In this document: positions 13,501 to 28,500 of the stretch, one piece after another
How positions within the stretch are numbered: position 1 is the stretch's first letter
How the letters are laid out: the number at the start of each line of letters is the position of its first letter
DNA from: Gonatopus flavifemur
Lineage: Eukaryota; Arthropoda; Insecta; Hymenoptera; Dryinidae
Length of the DNA: 64,000 bases
Reading direction: 5' to 3'
NCBI GenBank assembly: GCA_018340375.1
Contig: JAFFJZ010000003.1
Location: 14,384,001-14,448,000 of the forward strand
Program-made: the position numbers and the translations under genes
The notes under the pieces: generated by a model
What the model saw: the letters and a program-made list of their open reading frames with translations, nothing else
Database searches by the model: none
Told to the model about the DNA's origin: nothing

Positions 13501-16500
13501 ATTGGATCATGTAGATATTCGTGTTAAAATCTCGATCGTCATCATTATCCAGCAGATCATTTTCAGAGTTGAAATACCAGTTATGGTTACCGAGGAGAAG
13601 ATTTACTTTTTCTTCTCTCTATACTCTCTCTATTAACGTATCATTTTCCAATTATCGTGACTACGATAATGACCTAATTAATCAAGCAAAACTCGTTGTT
13701 ACCTATCGTACGTTATGAAACTTATAATATGCTTCGATAGGTGTACAGAAATACTCTTTATATTTGAAGAGAAATAAAAGTGTTCTATAACATTTGCGAG
13801 GGTATAAAATTAATTTTATTCTTTATGGGAGAATTTTCGCGTAAATTTGATATTCCTTCTAGAAATTTATATAGAATGTCTTACGGAATGATGAATTTCA
13901 TTTTTCAAAAAATGCCATAATTTTACTTGTATTCGTTTACTTTTGATAATTTATTGATTTCAAATACCTTTCAAACATCTGTTCTTCGATGACTCATGAA
14001 AGATACCTTCATGTTCATCCGAATCGATAATTTCTATGAAAATTACTCTCAATTTTTCTACCCACTGTATTGTATAGTAATGCACGATATTCCACGTTAT
14101 CGATATTTTATATACAATTTGTATACAGTCTACATCGATCTATTATAAAATTTAATATAAACTCGACATAAATTTCTATACAAAAATATTGATTTCGTAA
14201 AATATCATACATCCCCAGTACTGTTTATTCAAAAAAGTGAAAAACAACAAAAACATACAAATTATTCAATACCAATGCAAATTGAAATGATTCAATTGTG
14301 TTACTACATATTTCTTGGAAACTTCATTTTTCTCTGTCTTTGAAATCCTGGAATTTGTAAACACTTGACTCGATATTTTATAGTATCAGTATTTTTTATG
14401 GAAAATGTGTCGAATTTATATTCGTACATACAAATCGTCAAATATCACAATACATCAATACTAACAATGCTAACGAATTTTTTTATCCATCAATTTCATA
14501 CAAATCCATGATCTCATCCCTTCCCATAAGAATAAATTCTGAGAATTATATATAAATTGTATAAAAAGTATATTAAATTGCATAAAAATTCTAATCCCTT
14601 GCTAAATATAAATAAAATAGGCTAAGCGTAAAGAGAATTCTCATTTACTTATATTGAAATGTTTTCCTTCATCTCATATCGAAGTTAATTGTTTTTTTAA
14701 ATTCTCCAAAAGATTTCGCATATCATTGAAACGAATTCTATCGGAACATGAGTTTCTAAAATTTAGACATAAAATATCTATACATTCTCTCTACGTAGCA
14801 AATTTGATATAATATCACAGTGATTCCTTGAGTCCTCAAAAAATATTTTGAACGACACGCTTGGACTGTGAAATTCCTATCAATTCTTTATTCAAATTCA
14901 AATAATTTTATTCGAGCCACAAGCAACGTTTCGAATGAAATTTATCGATATCAAGTGAATTATCGAGGAGTGTAAATGGATTTAGATTTCATGACCTACT
15001 GCGGGTTTGATGGAAGGAAAAAAATACCATAAATACTCTAACACTTGATGACCGAAGAGCAGAGGGGAGAAGCATAGTTTAGGTCGTCGCCACGTTTAAC
15101 CTCACTTTACGAACGACATCCTATTTAGTTCAATTATGATTCGTGCATTAACATATCGCGACGGAGTAGATCAGAGTTCCTAAAGAGAACTGGTTGATAC
15201 CTGCATTCCTGTAAACGATCTCACTTACTGCTCATGATACAACAATCTACAATGACTGTTCAGAATTTTAATCGATTGATCTTTCTTTTTGGGACAGGGA
15301 GAAGAAGAAAGTATACTGACATGACGAATTTGTACATTGTAACCAATCACGTTTGAATGCATAATTCATAGAAATGTAGGGTAAATTGCAAATTGCTGTT
15401 TAATATTCTTAAAGTTCAATTTGATATTCCATATTAAGATGAGATAGTTTTCACATTGGTATCGATGGAAATGAAGTATATTGACAATTGATGAAAATTT
15501 CATTTTTTTTTATCAATATACCCAGTGTTATTTGAAAGATCGTGATCGACTCACTATATAATTATCACTTCGTCTGAATCAGAACTTGATAAAAGAAAAT
15601 TGCAAGTCTAAATGTTTGAAAATAAAATCAGTTCCACGAGGTGATGAAAAGTCTATGTCAAGTCGTTTAGCTGAAGTTCAGAAGTGCTAATAGAGTCAAT
15701 TGCACGATGAAACGGTATAAGCTGGATGAATATTTCATAAAGGTTTCAAAGTTTTAGTTGTAATTTTGTTCCCTTTTTTCCTGAGCACTGGAACTACAAA
15801 TTTGGCTATGAGTTTTCAGACAGAAGCACTTCATTATATTTTAACAATTGAATTCTCCTAATATTCTTTCCTCCTCAATCTTTCTAATGGAATCCAAATA
15901 AATTTTCACACAATTTGCATCGATTAAACATTCTTCTATACATTTATATGAAAAGCTCACCTATAAATCTAATTTATCAATGTATAATGTAGTGCAGAGT
16001 ATATTTTTTTATTGACTAAACTTTTAGAGTCAAGAGAAAGACCAAAGAGGAAGATTAAGAGCGACTGAATTGTTATGCTTTCGCAAAAAAACACGCCATT
16101 CGCAGACGTTCGTTGTACGGAACTTTGCCCGATAATCGTTAATGAGATCTAAGATTTGTAGAATGATCAGTTGGGAAGAACCAATTCGTGACGACAGTCG
16201 AATCGGTGTCTTATCGATGTATGTTCAAAAACTCTTAATTTCATACTTTTTTTCAATTATCGATATGTTATAAAATAAATATAATAAAATCCTCTTCGGT
16301 TGTGAACGCGATTTTACAAATTTCCGTATAATTTTAATCAGTTCCAAATTAATGTTGTTTGTTATAAATACACGAGAAAGAGAGTACTGAACTTTCATTC
16401 TACACTTTCTGCAGTCTGCACTTGAAACGCAAAAGTAACAAACTTTTATGAACACAGTAATATAAATATTCCCAGTAAAAAAGAATTGGCACTGAAAAAT

Positions 16501-19500
16501 GGAAGGTTGTAAAATTCTATCGGAAGTTTGTCAATTTTTTATTTAGGATAAAATTATTCTACGACATCGTGAATATTCGAAGTATTCACATGGTTTCAGT
16601 TTTTTGTACTATCCTCGCGCATATGAGATTCTTGGAATTTCATTATATAATGAATACCGTACAACAGTATAATCGCATCACATTTCATTATCCCTCCATG
16701 CCTATTGAATTTGATTCACTCAAGAATAAACAGACTCTCTTCTGAGTTGGATTAGAGCGTAATCTCACTCTTTCGAATTAAGTGAGTTAATTTTGTTATA
16801 TACCCCTAACAAATACTGCATTATTGTAACGACCTACAAGTAATGAAGAATTACCCCTACCATATGACCATTCGCACCATGAACAGCATCAGCTACTTCA
16901 GCGATGATTCAGTGACATCAAATATGCAGAGAGCCACTGCTTGTTACGATGATGTCATCATTTATTTCCATGCATCTTTGTCGGTTTTTGTACTAAATTC
17001 CTGTGGTATTCTTCACGATTCACGCTATCCTCGATATTTTATCTCTGCAATATGCTTTATCATAATAATATAATATATTTTTTTTTCATCCATTCGACTA
17101 CTGTTTCTTCTTTGTTAATTTTATAGGATTGTTTTTGAAAATATTGATCGCGATAGATTTAATTAACGGGAGACAAATTGTATTTGATTGGTGGTATTAT
17201 TCCAGTAAAATTCATTTTTAATTTTTATTTTTTTGAATAAGAATTTATTGAAAATTCAGAGAAGAAGGAGGTTGTAAAAAATTATATTATATAAAATTAT
17301 CAACCGAATATATTTCACAAATAATTGTTAATATTCTTCTTTTTTTAATGTGCATATAAATGCACGTTGTAAATGATCCAGTGAGATATGTTCGAATTTG
17401 CTTTGTTGATCGTTACCGATCGTTGTTTGAAATGAATTATACAGAATATTTTCAATTAATTCAAAATGATTTTTCAAACCTCATTGATCAAACTCTCTAT
17501 TGGATGAAACCCTCAACGACATTCAATTCACGCCTCTTTGATATTGTTCACAAATGTGAAAGAATATCAATACTTACGACAGAACGTTACAATAGAACCA
17601 TATACGCTCTTCATTCAAAATTTCAAAAATGGTGTGAAGTATTTATTCATGTAGAAAAACAAAAGCGAACAAGCGTACACCGAAGAACTGTTGGAAGTCA
17701 AGCAACGGAACTTCGATCACTATAGAATTTAGGCTAAGGTCTTTGAGTAGCTATATGAAATAGTGGTACAAGGCCCAACATTGTACTCATGAGGATGGAT
17801 TTCTTAGAACTTGTGTGACAGTTTTGTTTTTATTTCCACCCATGTCTAGTTAAAAGGGAAAGGAAACACAAACAAATCAAACCCTTACGACACACGTGCG
17901 CTTGGCGATAGAGAGAAAAGAAGCTTTTGTCAGCACAGTTCACTTCAAGAATTCGTGGTAAATATATTCTATTGTTCAAAATGAAAAAGGTGTAGCAGCA
18001 CACTTTTCAAGAGTTTCGAAAACAAGGAAAAAAAACAACACTAGCTGAAATTCCATCTTCAGTGGTCTCTCTTACGTAAAATCCACGTATCATCGATGAG
18101 ATCATGTAATTATATATATATATATATATGTGAATCCTGATGGCATCATTTTGATATGCGTATCACAATAATCTCGAGTATTTGGATTGAAGGAGTTTAT
18201 TGAATACGTTTACAATACATTCATCTGTTTCTAACGACGGAGAATCCAACGAACATCTTGAGATTTCTCTAGAAAATCTTATGGAAGATATGTAACAAAT
18301 GTTTCAAGAGAATATTGCATAAGACATCTCTTGAATATCTGGAGAAGAATAACGTCAATTTTCGAAATGATATTCTGCGAGATAGTCACGGTTTTAGTTT
18401 GTCGTTATCTTAATTCGTGAGGAGAAAGTATTTTTTTTTGTATGTGAATTCATTCAACTATCAATTGTTCGAATGTAGAGATTAGCACGACTCGCCATTT
18501 CTCTCGTATCGTTTTTACTGCGTAAAGCAAGATACGCATAACGCGTATGCACCAATGATAAATGTCACTGACCTCAAAAGCATAGTCTGCCCTCGAACGA
18601 ATGGCGATTGAGTAATGATGGATATGTGGAGCTTCTTGGGTCGTACACATCAAGTAAACGAACTCGGTACAAAGTGTCCATATTTTGAATAATTAGGGAA
18701 TATCAAGGGGATGAGGAAATCGATGATTGTTTTCAATGTATTGTAAATGATGCAATTAAAATTCATTAAAGTGTTCCGAAGATGAGAGAGATGGAGGAAA
18801 AACCTTTCCTTTTAGTATGAATAATTCAACAGATCATAATTTGGTAAATAAAAGCTGTTTTTGTAATTCAAAATATAGTCACTATGACGAGAAGAACAAA
18901 AGCTTACAGACAGAAATACTAAGTGATAATTGAATTCATTTTTTGAAGAAAAATATGCTCTCGTTCCTCAATTTATCGTTACAATTGACGTATGGTGCAT
19001 TCTTATATGCATTATTTATATTCTTATTCACACGAAGCTCGCTATACAGTACACGTATGCGTACTTCCACAGAAAATACCATAAAATCTACACACAAGTC
19101 GGCTCATACAGTTAATCAAAGGAATTATTCATGTATTATATTCATATAGTAATGACAAATGAATTTTCATAATCACAAATATGGTTCATTTATTTCCAGT
19201 ATCATTTATTCATCCCACCGTAATAAAAAAAAAAAAAAAAATACATTATAGTTGACTATAAATGAACCTTTTCCTTAGAATAATTCTACCTTTCATCTGC
19301 GTGGAACTTTACAGTTCCCGCACGTCAAGGTACGCGAAACAGCAGGAGAATAAAGTGCATGCCACTTTATGTGTGGTGCACCATTAAAAAAGCGGCATGT
19401 TCTTTATTCCTCCATTGTACATTTTATAAATTATCCTTTAATCAGGGTTGGGTACGCATAATACGATACGCTTCTCTCCCATGCGGCGAAAACTGTAACG

Positions 19501-22500
19501 CGGAAGTTTAGTTTTTTGTTCCGTTGCGTTAAATTCATTTTCCTGCTTTCCCATGGAGTGAGGAAGGGCATCACGAGACGACAAGATCGTTTGATTTCTA
19601 GTCTTATTCCAAAATGCCTGTCCCCTTAGTAGCCTCCCGTGAAAAAATTGTCCCCGCTTGCTCACGCCTGATCAGGGCTAATGATTAAAGCGTGATCAGG
19701 CCTCAATTTTGCCCAATTACGTCTAATCACGCTCAATTATGCTCCATTATACATGAGAAATTCATACAAAATCAATAAGTTTTTTTATCAGAAATGAAAC
19801 TATAATGATGTTATCAAACACTCATTTATTGTTATTAATTTCTACTTATTATACTTATGCAGCTCCCATTTTCTGGTTTCCAGTTTTCAGGCATGATCAT
19901 GCGTGATGAGGCGTATGCGTCTGAGTTTGGGGTCGATTTAGCATGATCAAGCATGGGTATTTGTGATAGAAAAATCAACACAGAGTCATTTTGTATGAAT
20001 ATTCTTCAGTTGGTGGGATTTTGCATGATCACAAGCGAGAATGGTTTGTCAGGCATGATCGCTGGTGATTAAGCTTGATCACGGGTTTTCACGTGGGTAC
20101 AAAATTGAAGTCTTTGGAGTGATGACAAAGCTCAAAAATGAACGACCAGGTGTAATCAGGCTCACTCACGTGCAGTCAGTATTGAACACGAAGAATTTTA
20201 CCGAAAAAAGTCCATGATTAGGCCTGACCACGCATAATCAGACCCGAACGATTTTTTCACGGGCTAGGAAAATAAATTGGAGAGAATAAAAAAATCTGCC
20301 TTAAAATTATACAAGAAAATATAAATTTCACTCGACCGAAGTAAGTATCAAAGCCTCTTCCACGGAAATCATTCGCTCAACGAGTACTGACAAATCTCTC
20401 AAACTTTAATCAACAAATGTTGTATCGTATCTGAATTATTGAATTACCTAATTCACAGTTAACTCGAAGCCATTCGTAAAACAGCGTCTGAAACGACTTT
20501 GTTGTCGGTGATTAAAAGACATCAACGGTGATGAATTGTAATTTTATTAGCAGCAGCTATTACGTCGTAGAGCTAATTCGTTTATACATCTTTTTATGCT
20601 TTTTATATACAGCAACATGAGAAGAAACAGACAACTTCGCTCATCACAATTTATATGTATGTATTTTTTTGTTGTTGCAGGTAAAACATTCTGCCAATCT
20701 TGTAAGAAGAAATGCAGTGGTGAGGTCCTGCGAGTACAAGATAAATACTTTCACATTGGCTGTTTCAAGTGTGCTCAGTGTCACACTAGTCTCGCTCAGG
20801 GTGGCTTTTTTGCACGCGATGGTTCTTACTATTGTACAAAGGTTAGAATAGAAAATTATGAAAACATTGTATGTAATGCATTACGTTATGAGCGTTACGC
20901 TAATCATCGACGACTCGAATTGCTTTCAGGATTACAGAGAACGTTGGGGAACAAAGTGTGCCGGATGTGGCGAATACGTCGAGGGCGATGTCGTCACCGC
21001 GGGTGAAAAACACGCGTTTCATCCGAATTGTTTTCATTGCCAAAGATGTAGACAACCTCTGTTGGGACAGGGGACTAAAGTGTCACTAGTTCAAGGTGAG
21101 AGAATTATCTTCTTGTTCGTTCTCTTGAATTTGCATACATTAAATCTCTCATTCTTGAATTCCTCTCGCGATGGTGGGAAAGATTACATCGATCACGTCA
21201 GATTCACGGTCGTTGGGATATAAAAACGAAATAAAGTTTGAAATGTTTGTATCGAGTCTTATATACAATGAAAAGCAATCAAATTTTTCTTAGTATATTT
21301 TAACTACTTGGATATATAAAAATCTTAATATTCGAGATATTTTCTACACAATTGAAAGTACGTTCGATAATAAAGTTTGATGATTGTATCAGCAACAACC
21401 GTGAAATTGTAATAATTCTCAACATATAAATTCTTTTATGAACACGATATACCCATGAATCCATAAACACGAATGTTCATATTTATTATTTCATGGAATT
21501 TTATTCCCATATACACTTACTATTGTAGGTCAAGCATTGTGTCACCGGTGTGTTAGTATCCCTGTCCGAGAAGCATCGACACCGATTATCAATAATAACG
21601 CCAATCGAGGATCAACCGATGGACATTCTGACCCCGGTGCGTGTGCCGGTTGTGGGAATCAATTGCGAGAAGGTCAAGCTCTGGTTGCTTTGGATCGTCA
21701 ATGGCACGTCTGGTGCTTCAAATGTCATAGTTGCGATACCGTTCTCCATGGCGAGTACATGGGAAAGTCAGTCTCGTTGGAATTCATCCAAATTTCTCAA
21801 ATTAACAGTGGATTTTACTTTTTATATATGAACATATATCATTTTTCTTAAACAGGGATGGCGTGCCTTATTGCGAGAAAGATTATCAAAAACAGTTTGG
21901 CGTGAAGTGCGCGTACTGCAATCGTTACATCAGCGGTAAAGTTCTTCAAGCCGGCGACAATCATCACTTTCACCCAACGTGCGCGAGATGTACGAAATGC
22001 GGAGATCCGTTCGGAGACGGGGAGGAAATGTACTTGCAAGGTGCCGCGATATGGCATCCACGCTGCGGTCCGGGTCCTACCACAGGTCCAAACGGGGTAG
22101 TCAACGGACACAGCGAAGCTCATACTCCCCAACATCGAGAATCCGAGCGTATTTCAAGCAGCGCTTCAGAAATACAGGTACGATGATGGTTTCTTCTCTC
22201 CCTCTTGTCATCACTTTTCATCATTTCCGATGAAGGCAAGTTCTTTGATGAAATACGATGATGTCCTGAATCCACACGGTGTCTCATTTGTTCTTCCACA
22301 TCCCTGTAAATATCTCTACATTTTAACTTGAATGATTTTTGATAGTTTGATTTTATTTATGAGATGTGATTATTTTTTCTTATTTTTATAATTGATACGT
22401 ATTCGAATCACGCTGATATTTTGATCACCAGTAGCTGTTCGTTGTTTTCTGTTGATCTTTTTTTGAGAATTTTGATGACGCTTCGTTATGCTATGCATCA

Positions 22501-25500
22501 TTTTGAAGAAAAGAATTACTGCGCACGCTCTCATAAAAAGTAATCTCACATACATTATTATTCTTATAATCATCCTCGTCAAGATTTAGCCTGTAAATTT
22601 GATTTCATTTGACAACAGTTTGACCATATTTGATTTATTTGATTAAGTTTTTTTGGTAGTGCTTTTTCAATTATCGTTTATTTTTTTTTCGCCATCATTT
22701 TGTATAGTTATTTTTACGGTCACGTACGCCAAGCCTGAATGGATCCCTGTGCAGCCCTTACAGCAGTCTCAGTCGCAAGGTATGCCATTGTACACCAAAT
22801 CATTTTATTCGCCAGAATGACAAAATCCACACTTTCTTGTTGCATTGAATACAATTGTTCACAGCTTTTCACTGATTTGATAGAGTAGTTTTTTTATGCC
22901 ACTCGCTTGAAAAAACATATATATATATATATGTATAAATATACAAAACCAGATTCGGAGAAAAGATAGTTTCAGATTTGATTTCAGCAGTTACAAAATG
23001 CCTAAGTCATTGAATAATTCCAGCTGAATCGTTCTATTTTATCAGGGTAGTAAAAAATTCTATCAGCATGTTGTAGATCTTCCATTTATAAATTGTATGG
23101 TTTTATATAGATATAGAAGTTTTGTGTGAAACATGGACTTTTTATAAATAATGATGATTGTTAATTCTGATGGAATTGATCAACATAGTTATGTAATTAA
23201 CAAATCAAATGCTTTAGTATTATCCTCCAAGAACTGGAAGTCCCGGTCTTATCTTAAGAGAATACGGACGTGGAGCACCTGAAGATATATCTAGGATTTA
23301 TACTTACTCGTATTTGACGGAAACACCGAGTCAGGGTTATTTGAGACGTCCAATACAACCATACGACAAACCTCCAACTAGTCCACATTTCCATAGACCG
23401 AGTTGTAAGTTCATTTAATTATACAATTGATATACAAAAAGTTGGAAAAAAAACTAGTGGGTTTCGATAAAATCTCCAGGTTTTATTAAGTCCTGCTAAT
23501 TTTTTCCGATTTCATTATTCAGCTTTGAATTACTTTCAAACATCTGAAATCCATCTTGAAGATGTAAAAGAATATGAAACTTCAACTATATGCGGAAAAA
23601 AATGTTAACGGTTCGAAATTATCAATAATCATAAGGTATACGTTCACTTCTTCCTTCGCAGCCTCCCGTTCGATAAGAAGCAGTGGAGGACGTAGCAGTA
23701 GGTCCGGAATGAGAGCACTTGTCGATGCTTTGAGCGAAACGAGGCCAAAATCCCCTGCAGGAAGTCAAGTCGATAATGACGAGCCGATAGAACTGGCGCA
23801 TTATCCGGACGCTATGAAACCTCCTCCTGGAGTTAAACCACCCATCGAAAGAGATGATTTTCCTGCACCTCCTTATCCGTATACCGATCCTGAGAGACGG
23901 AGGCGGTGGTCCGATACTTACAAGGTAAATAAATTTATAAGTCTGGAAAATGTTGAAAAAAAAGACACTGAACGGTAAGAACAAATTTATTTTCAAGTGC
24001 TTTTCACACGCATTATTATTGTATCAGTATAGAAGGGAAAAGATTCTTGAGTTAGCGTTGCGTTGTTATCCTTTATCGAAAAATTTCACAAATAGTGAAG
24101 GTAACCTTAATGAATTCGTTTTAAAATCATTTGATTCAAGGGAGTACCTGTATCCGACGATGAGGATGAAATCGATAACAAGGAATATATCAAAGAAGCG
24201 GATCAGAAATTGAAAAAAGAACAAGATGAATTGAGTAAGATTGATACAGGGATAGCTAAGGTGTTTCTCCATGATCGGGAAAAAGATAGAGAGAATTTGA
24301 GACATAAGGCAGCTAATGTAGATCCTAGAAACGCATCAAGAACACCTTCGGCAGCTAGAGAACCGACTTATAGACTACGATATGAAAGTCCTGTTGGGGC
24401 ATGTAAGTTTCTTCGATTATTTCAATATTCTGGATTTCCTGTAATTTTTCTCTCCATAAACTTCATGTCTTTTTGTTGTTGAGAACCTTGACTCCATTCT
24501 GGTTGCAATAAGTTACATTGTATTGATCGGAAATAAGGAAATCTTAAACTCTATGAACATTTTTGAATTTCAATCTAACTAATCTCGATATATTCTAATG
24601 ACAATAATTATCATCACACAGCTCCATCGAGAAACATAGATCATGCGCGTCCTTGGGAAGATGAGGATGGTTACAGTTACCGATCGAGCGTAGGACCCAG
24701 TTACAATGGTAAGTTTTTATTTCTAAAAACGCATCACGTATCATTTTATTTGATATAATCTATCTCATTAACATAATCAGATATCATCTCATACATGTCC
24801 ACACGTTCGCACATAACACTAACATATCACTCAATAATCGTGTTCCTTAATAACTTTGTATAACAATAATTAGAATTCTAATATAACAAAATGGTAGATT
24901 CATTGGGATGATGAAGTTGCAATGGTTCTCTTCACACACTGGATGGATTTGAATCGTGAGATCATTCGTACGAATTCAAATCGTTATGTGAAACAGGCCG
25001 ACGCGTTCATTAGCTAATTATAATATATAATATATACAAATGTATATATGACTTGAATTGAACTCGAATGGTGTTGAATAGAAAAAAAAAACTACACATT
25101 GGACGTCCATTTTTATGACAGGTGATGTATGCGGCTTTTGCATGTTGTAAAGCTTTGTCATTTTCGATCTTCCTCATTTAAATATGCTTCTTCTCCTTTT
25201 TTCATTCATCTCAAATATTGAATATTATTTGTGAATTGATTGATGTCTATGATTCATTCATTCATTCATTCATTCAATCATTCATCGAGAACCATAAAAG
25301 AGATCACATTTTTCCATTAATAATTGCATGTTAATAATTCAAATATTTTCCAACCTCTTGGAGTTGTGTTTAGAGATGTGAATTAAAGATGTTTATAATC
25401 CTCTTCGGTATTTTATCATAAGAATCATAACATGATCATCTCATTCATACAGTCAGTATCACGTATCTATGTAAAATTGTTGCACAACTGAAAATAAATA

Positions 25501-28500
25501 CACAATATGTCTAACTTTCATACTCTCGCTAAGTATTATTGATATCTACAATATTGGAAGATGAATAATATCACTTGTTCGATACATTTTTTTTCTCTCA
25601 TTGCATGATTATTTCTCTCTTTTCCCATGTCAATGATATTATGATGGCTTTGTAAATATGTAGATAAGCGTGCTGAAAAATTTCTTTCTCGTGCCTATCT
25701 TCCAATGTTGTGCTGTTGAATTGTTTTTTCATTTCAAAGCAGAATTATGGAGAATGATTCGTATGTAGAATTCTTTGATAGCAGTTTTTTCTTTCAATGT
25801 GTTCGCACATACTCATCAATTTATAGTTTTTACAATACAAAAGTTGATAAGGAGGGAATAAGATTTTTTATTTCACTATTATATGAAATATTAATCACAT
25901 TGGATGATGATAAAATACATTGAAGAATTCGAAAAAGTTTGAATAAACGGTATTCTACCGAGAACACTTGGTTGAATTAGAAGATTATAAAAAGATTTCA
26001 TGTAAATATATTATTTTTCAAAATTCGTATACAATTTTTATACAATGTGTGTAAAGTCTGCACAAGAATTTTATATAATTCATGTCAAATCATATTTTAT
26101 ATGGAATAGTTAGGGTTAAATCATACTAAGTGGATTGTTCTAAGTAAGACTTGGAAGGATTAAGAAAGCTGAATGAAACTTGGTGAGATTCAGTACGTGT
26201 GGAATTAATAGAGGAATGACTACTAATTTCATTGAGTGTCTCTCAGCTTTACTCGATTGTTTCCAACTGGATGTATTGATTTCACATGAATTGCTTTTGT
26301 TACTTAGCAATATTATGAACTGTGGTTTCCAGTTGGTAATTGATCGCCATGCACACAAAACAATAGATAAAACTGTTGTGAAAGAATTCATTTTCAGAAG
26401 AAATATCCATTTAAAATATCAGATGAATCCAAGCGAATCTCCGGATAAACAGAATATTCCCAAACTTTTGATGTTCAACGCTACAATCCTACTTTGAAAT
26501 GGAAAAACGTGTACTGACTATTTTCACGGGCCATCACGCGCTATCTGTCGTATATTATCTTTCACCACGTTTCTCTATTTGTGTTTTTGTGTTTGTGTTG
26601 TGTTTGCGTGGGGGCGACAGTTGGAAGGTCTTCGGCGCGTTCCCCGGCTCCCAGAAACTATCCACCCCTTGGCACTCAACGCGCCTTCACTCTTCCAAAC
26701 GCCACTAGACACAATTATTCGGTGAGTCCGAAAACTTGCTCGTATACCTACCGTGAATTACAAGTCAATCACATTTGCAAATATTCTTCAATGTATTTTA
26801 TACAAATTCTACATCAATCTACATTTCATAAATTCACTTATCTGACTTGTCTTCGCGGAAGGTCTACTTCTTTTGCTTACACAAAATTATATATTTGATG
26901 AAATATACGCAGGTGTTGGTTGTCTCTCATCATATTTTACGCGTGAATTATTCAAACGCTATCTATGAACAAATAATGAAAATTCCAAGAAAATAATAGA
27001 TGGTGTCATCATAAAATAATCTTTGAACCAAACATCAACCAAGACTCTTAAAGTTTGTATTCGAACTCTCTCTCCTTCTCTTTCTCTCTTTCTATCCTAA
27101 TTTATTTATTTGTTCACATCTACGTACATTCCCTACAAATTATTATCACTATTATCAATGACGTGTGCATTGGGCGAACGTTGGGCATTCGTATGGGAAT
27201 GACAGATTGATTCTCCTTTAAAACTAATATAAGTAATGTACTTGTCAATTGACATTTGAAACCAGTTGTGAGCTCTCTTCGACACATCCCGAAGCCAGGA
27301 TACGGTCTGGCACCGCGAAGTCACACCTTCTCTTCGACCGGCGGTTCTGTATCTGCTCTCCCTGTAAGTCTTTTGCACCGCGTCACGACCGATGATGAAT
27401 ATATTCTATATGCCCCGTAATAATTTATATAATGTATATATATATATGTACAAATATATATACATGTAACTGTCTTTCTCGCGATCACTGTTGTTTGGTA
27501 ATCCCTCCGAAGGTGATATGGAATATGTTTATTTTTAAGATCATTGTTTTTTGCCGTCTAGGGTGATTACTCGTTCAGTGGAATGGGCGACAAGACGCAC
27601 AGCACTGATTTCTCGTCCGGAAAATCAGATAGTGAGTAAAATGAAAATCTCTAAATCCTTTCTCTTTTTTTCTTTGTTGTACCGTTTTTCAGAGAATTTA
27701 TTGTTTAATTGTGGGGAAGAATTGGACATTACGTTTGAGATCATTCAATTCGTGTGTATTGAAATAATGTATTGGAGTATTTAAATGTAAAAAGTAAATG
27801 ATTATACATCGTGAACTCGTTGAATTGTAGATAATGTTTGCAGTTATTGCAATTGATTTGGTCTGGATGCGAAGATGTTGATTTTAATTCCACGAATATG
27901 CTTTTGATTCATAAATTCAATTATCCGGTGTTTCAAACTCAACTTTCAACTGTATAGATTGTTATATGTATGATTTTATTTTCACTAGACTTGATACAGA
28001 TGAATTTTTTATACTATAAAAAATTGATTGATAATATACTCTTTCTTGTTTTATTCACTTGTTTTTTTTTTGCCACAAAAATCAGTAAAAATGAGGTAAT
28101 AAAATACATTTATACTGAACATAGAAGGTTTAATCACTAATCTCGTATCGTAATGTCCAATCAGTTATTATTTCACGAAAGAATACTGTACATTTTTGTA
28201 CCTCTAATTAAAAACATGATAAATCACATCTCTTTTTTATTCCAAAATAAATATAATATTCCAGTGATCAGAGTTATATATTAGAGATCTTCATTGTCTA
28301 TTTCTTCGACATGTCATAGATAATCAAATACTATTTCTCTCCTTTTTTCTTCATGCTCTCATATTTTCATAGTTTAATTATTCATTTGATAACATAAAAT
28401 CTTCATTATTTGATGAAAAAGTATATATACCCTCGAGCAATGCTTCTTCAGCAAGTGCTTTTTGACATCATTTGTAAGTTGTCACACGTTTGTCATGTAC

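Larger units (their letters stand above)
10536..20680 (+). other. Unc-115 intron 1
   Basis: 10.1-kb intron with no recognisable coding exon. It contains an (AT)n microsatellite at 18110-18129, a 17-base A run at 19225-19241, a pre-miRNA-sized hairpin at 19345-19413, and the TGATCA-array element at 19632-20264. A short imperfect inverted repeat (CTCGCAAG / CTTGCGAG) lies near 13305-13350. Long first introns often carry enhancers, but nothing here proves one. Confidence 0.7.
21096..23217 (+). other. Unc-115 introns 3, 5 and 6 (21096-21528, 22178-22707, 22780-23217)
   Basis: The introns between the LIM exons and the linker exons are ordinary AT-rich sequence. An (AT)n run lies near 22917-22933. 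I see no additional exon in them. The coding exons within these limits are listed separately. Confidence 0.7.

Noticed and set aside
17360..17725. 121-codon plus-strand frame in Unc-115 intron 1
   Set aside because: No recognised domain, no splice-consistent link to Unc-115, composition like the surrounding intron.
27295..27363. Alternative acceptor CCCGAAG that would let exons 11 and 12 be used together
   Set aside because: Weak site compared with TGAAACCAG at 27265, and mutually exclusive use explains the phases more simply. Kept only as a possibility.
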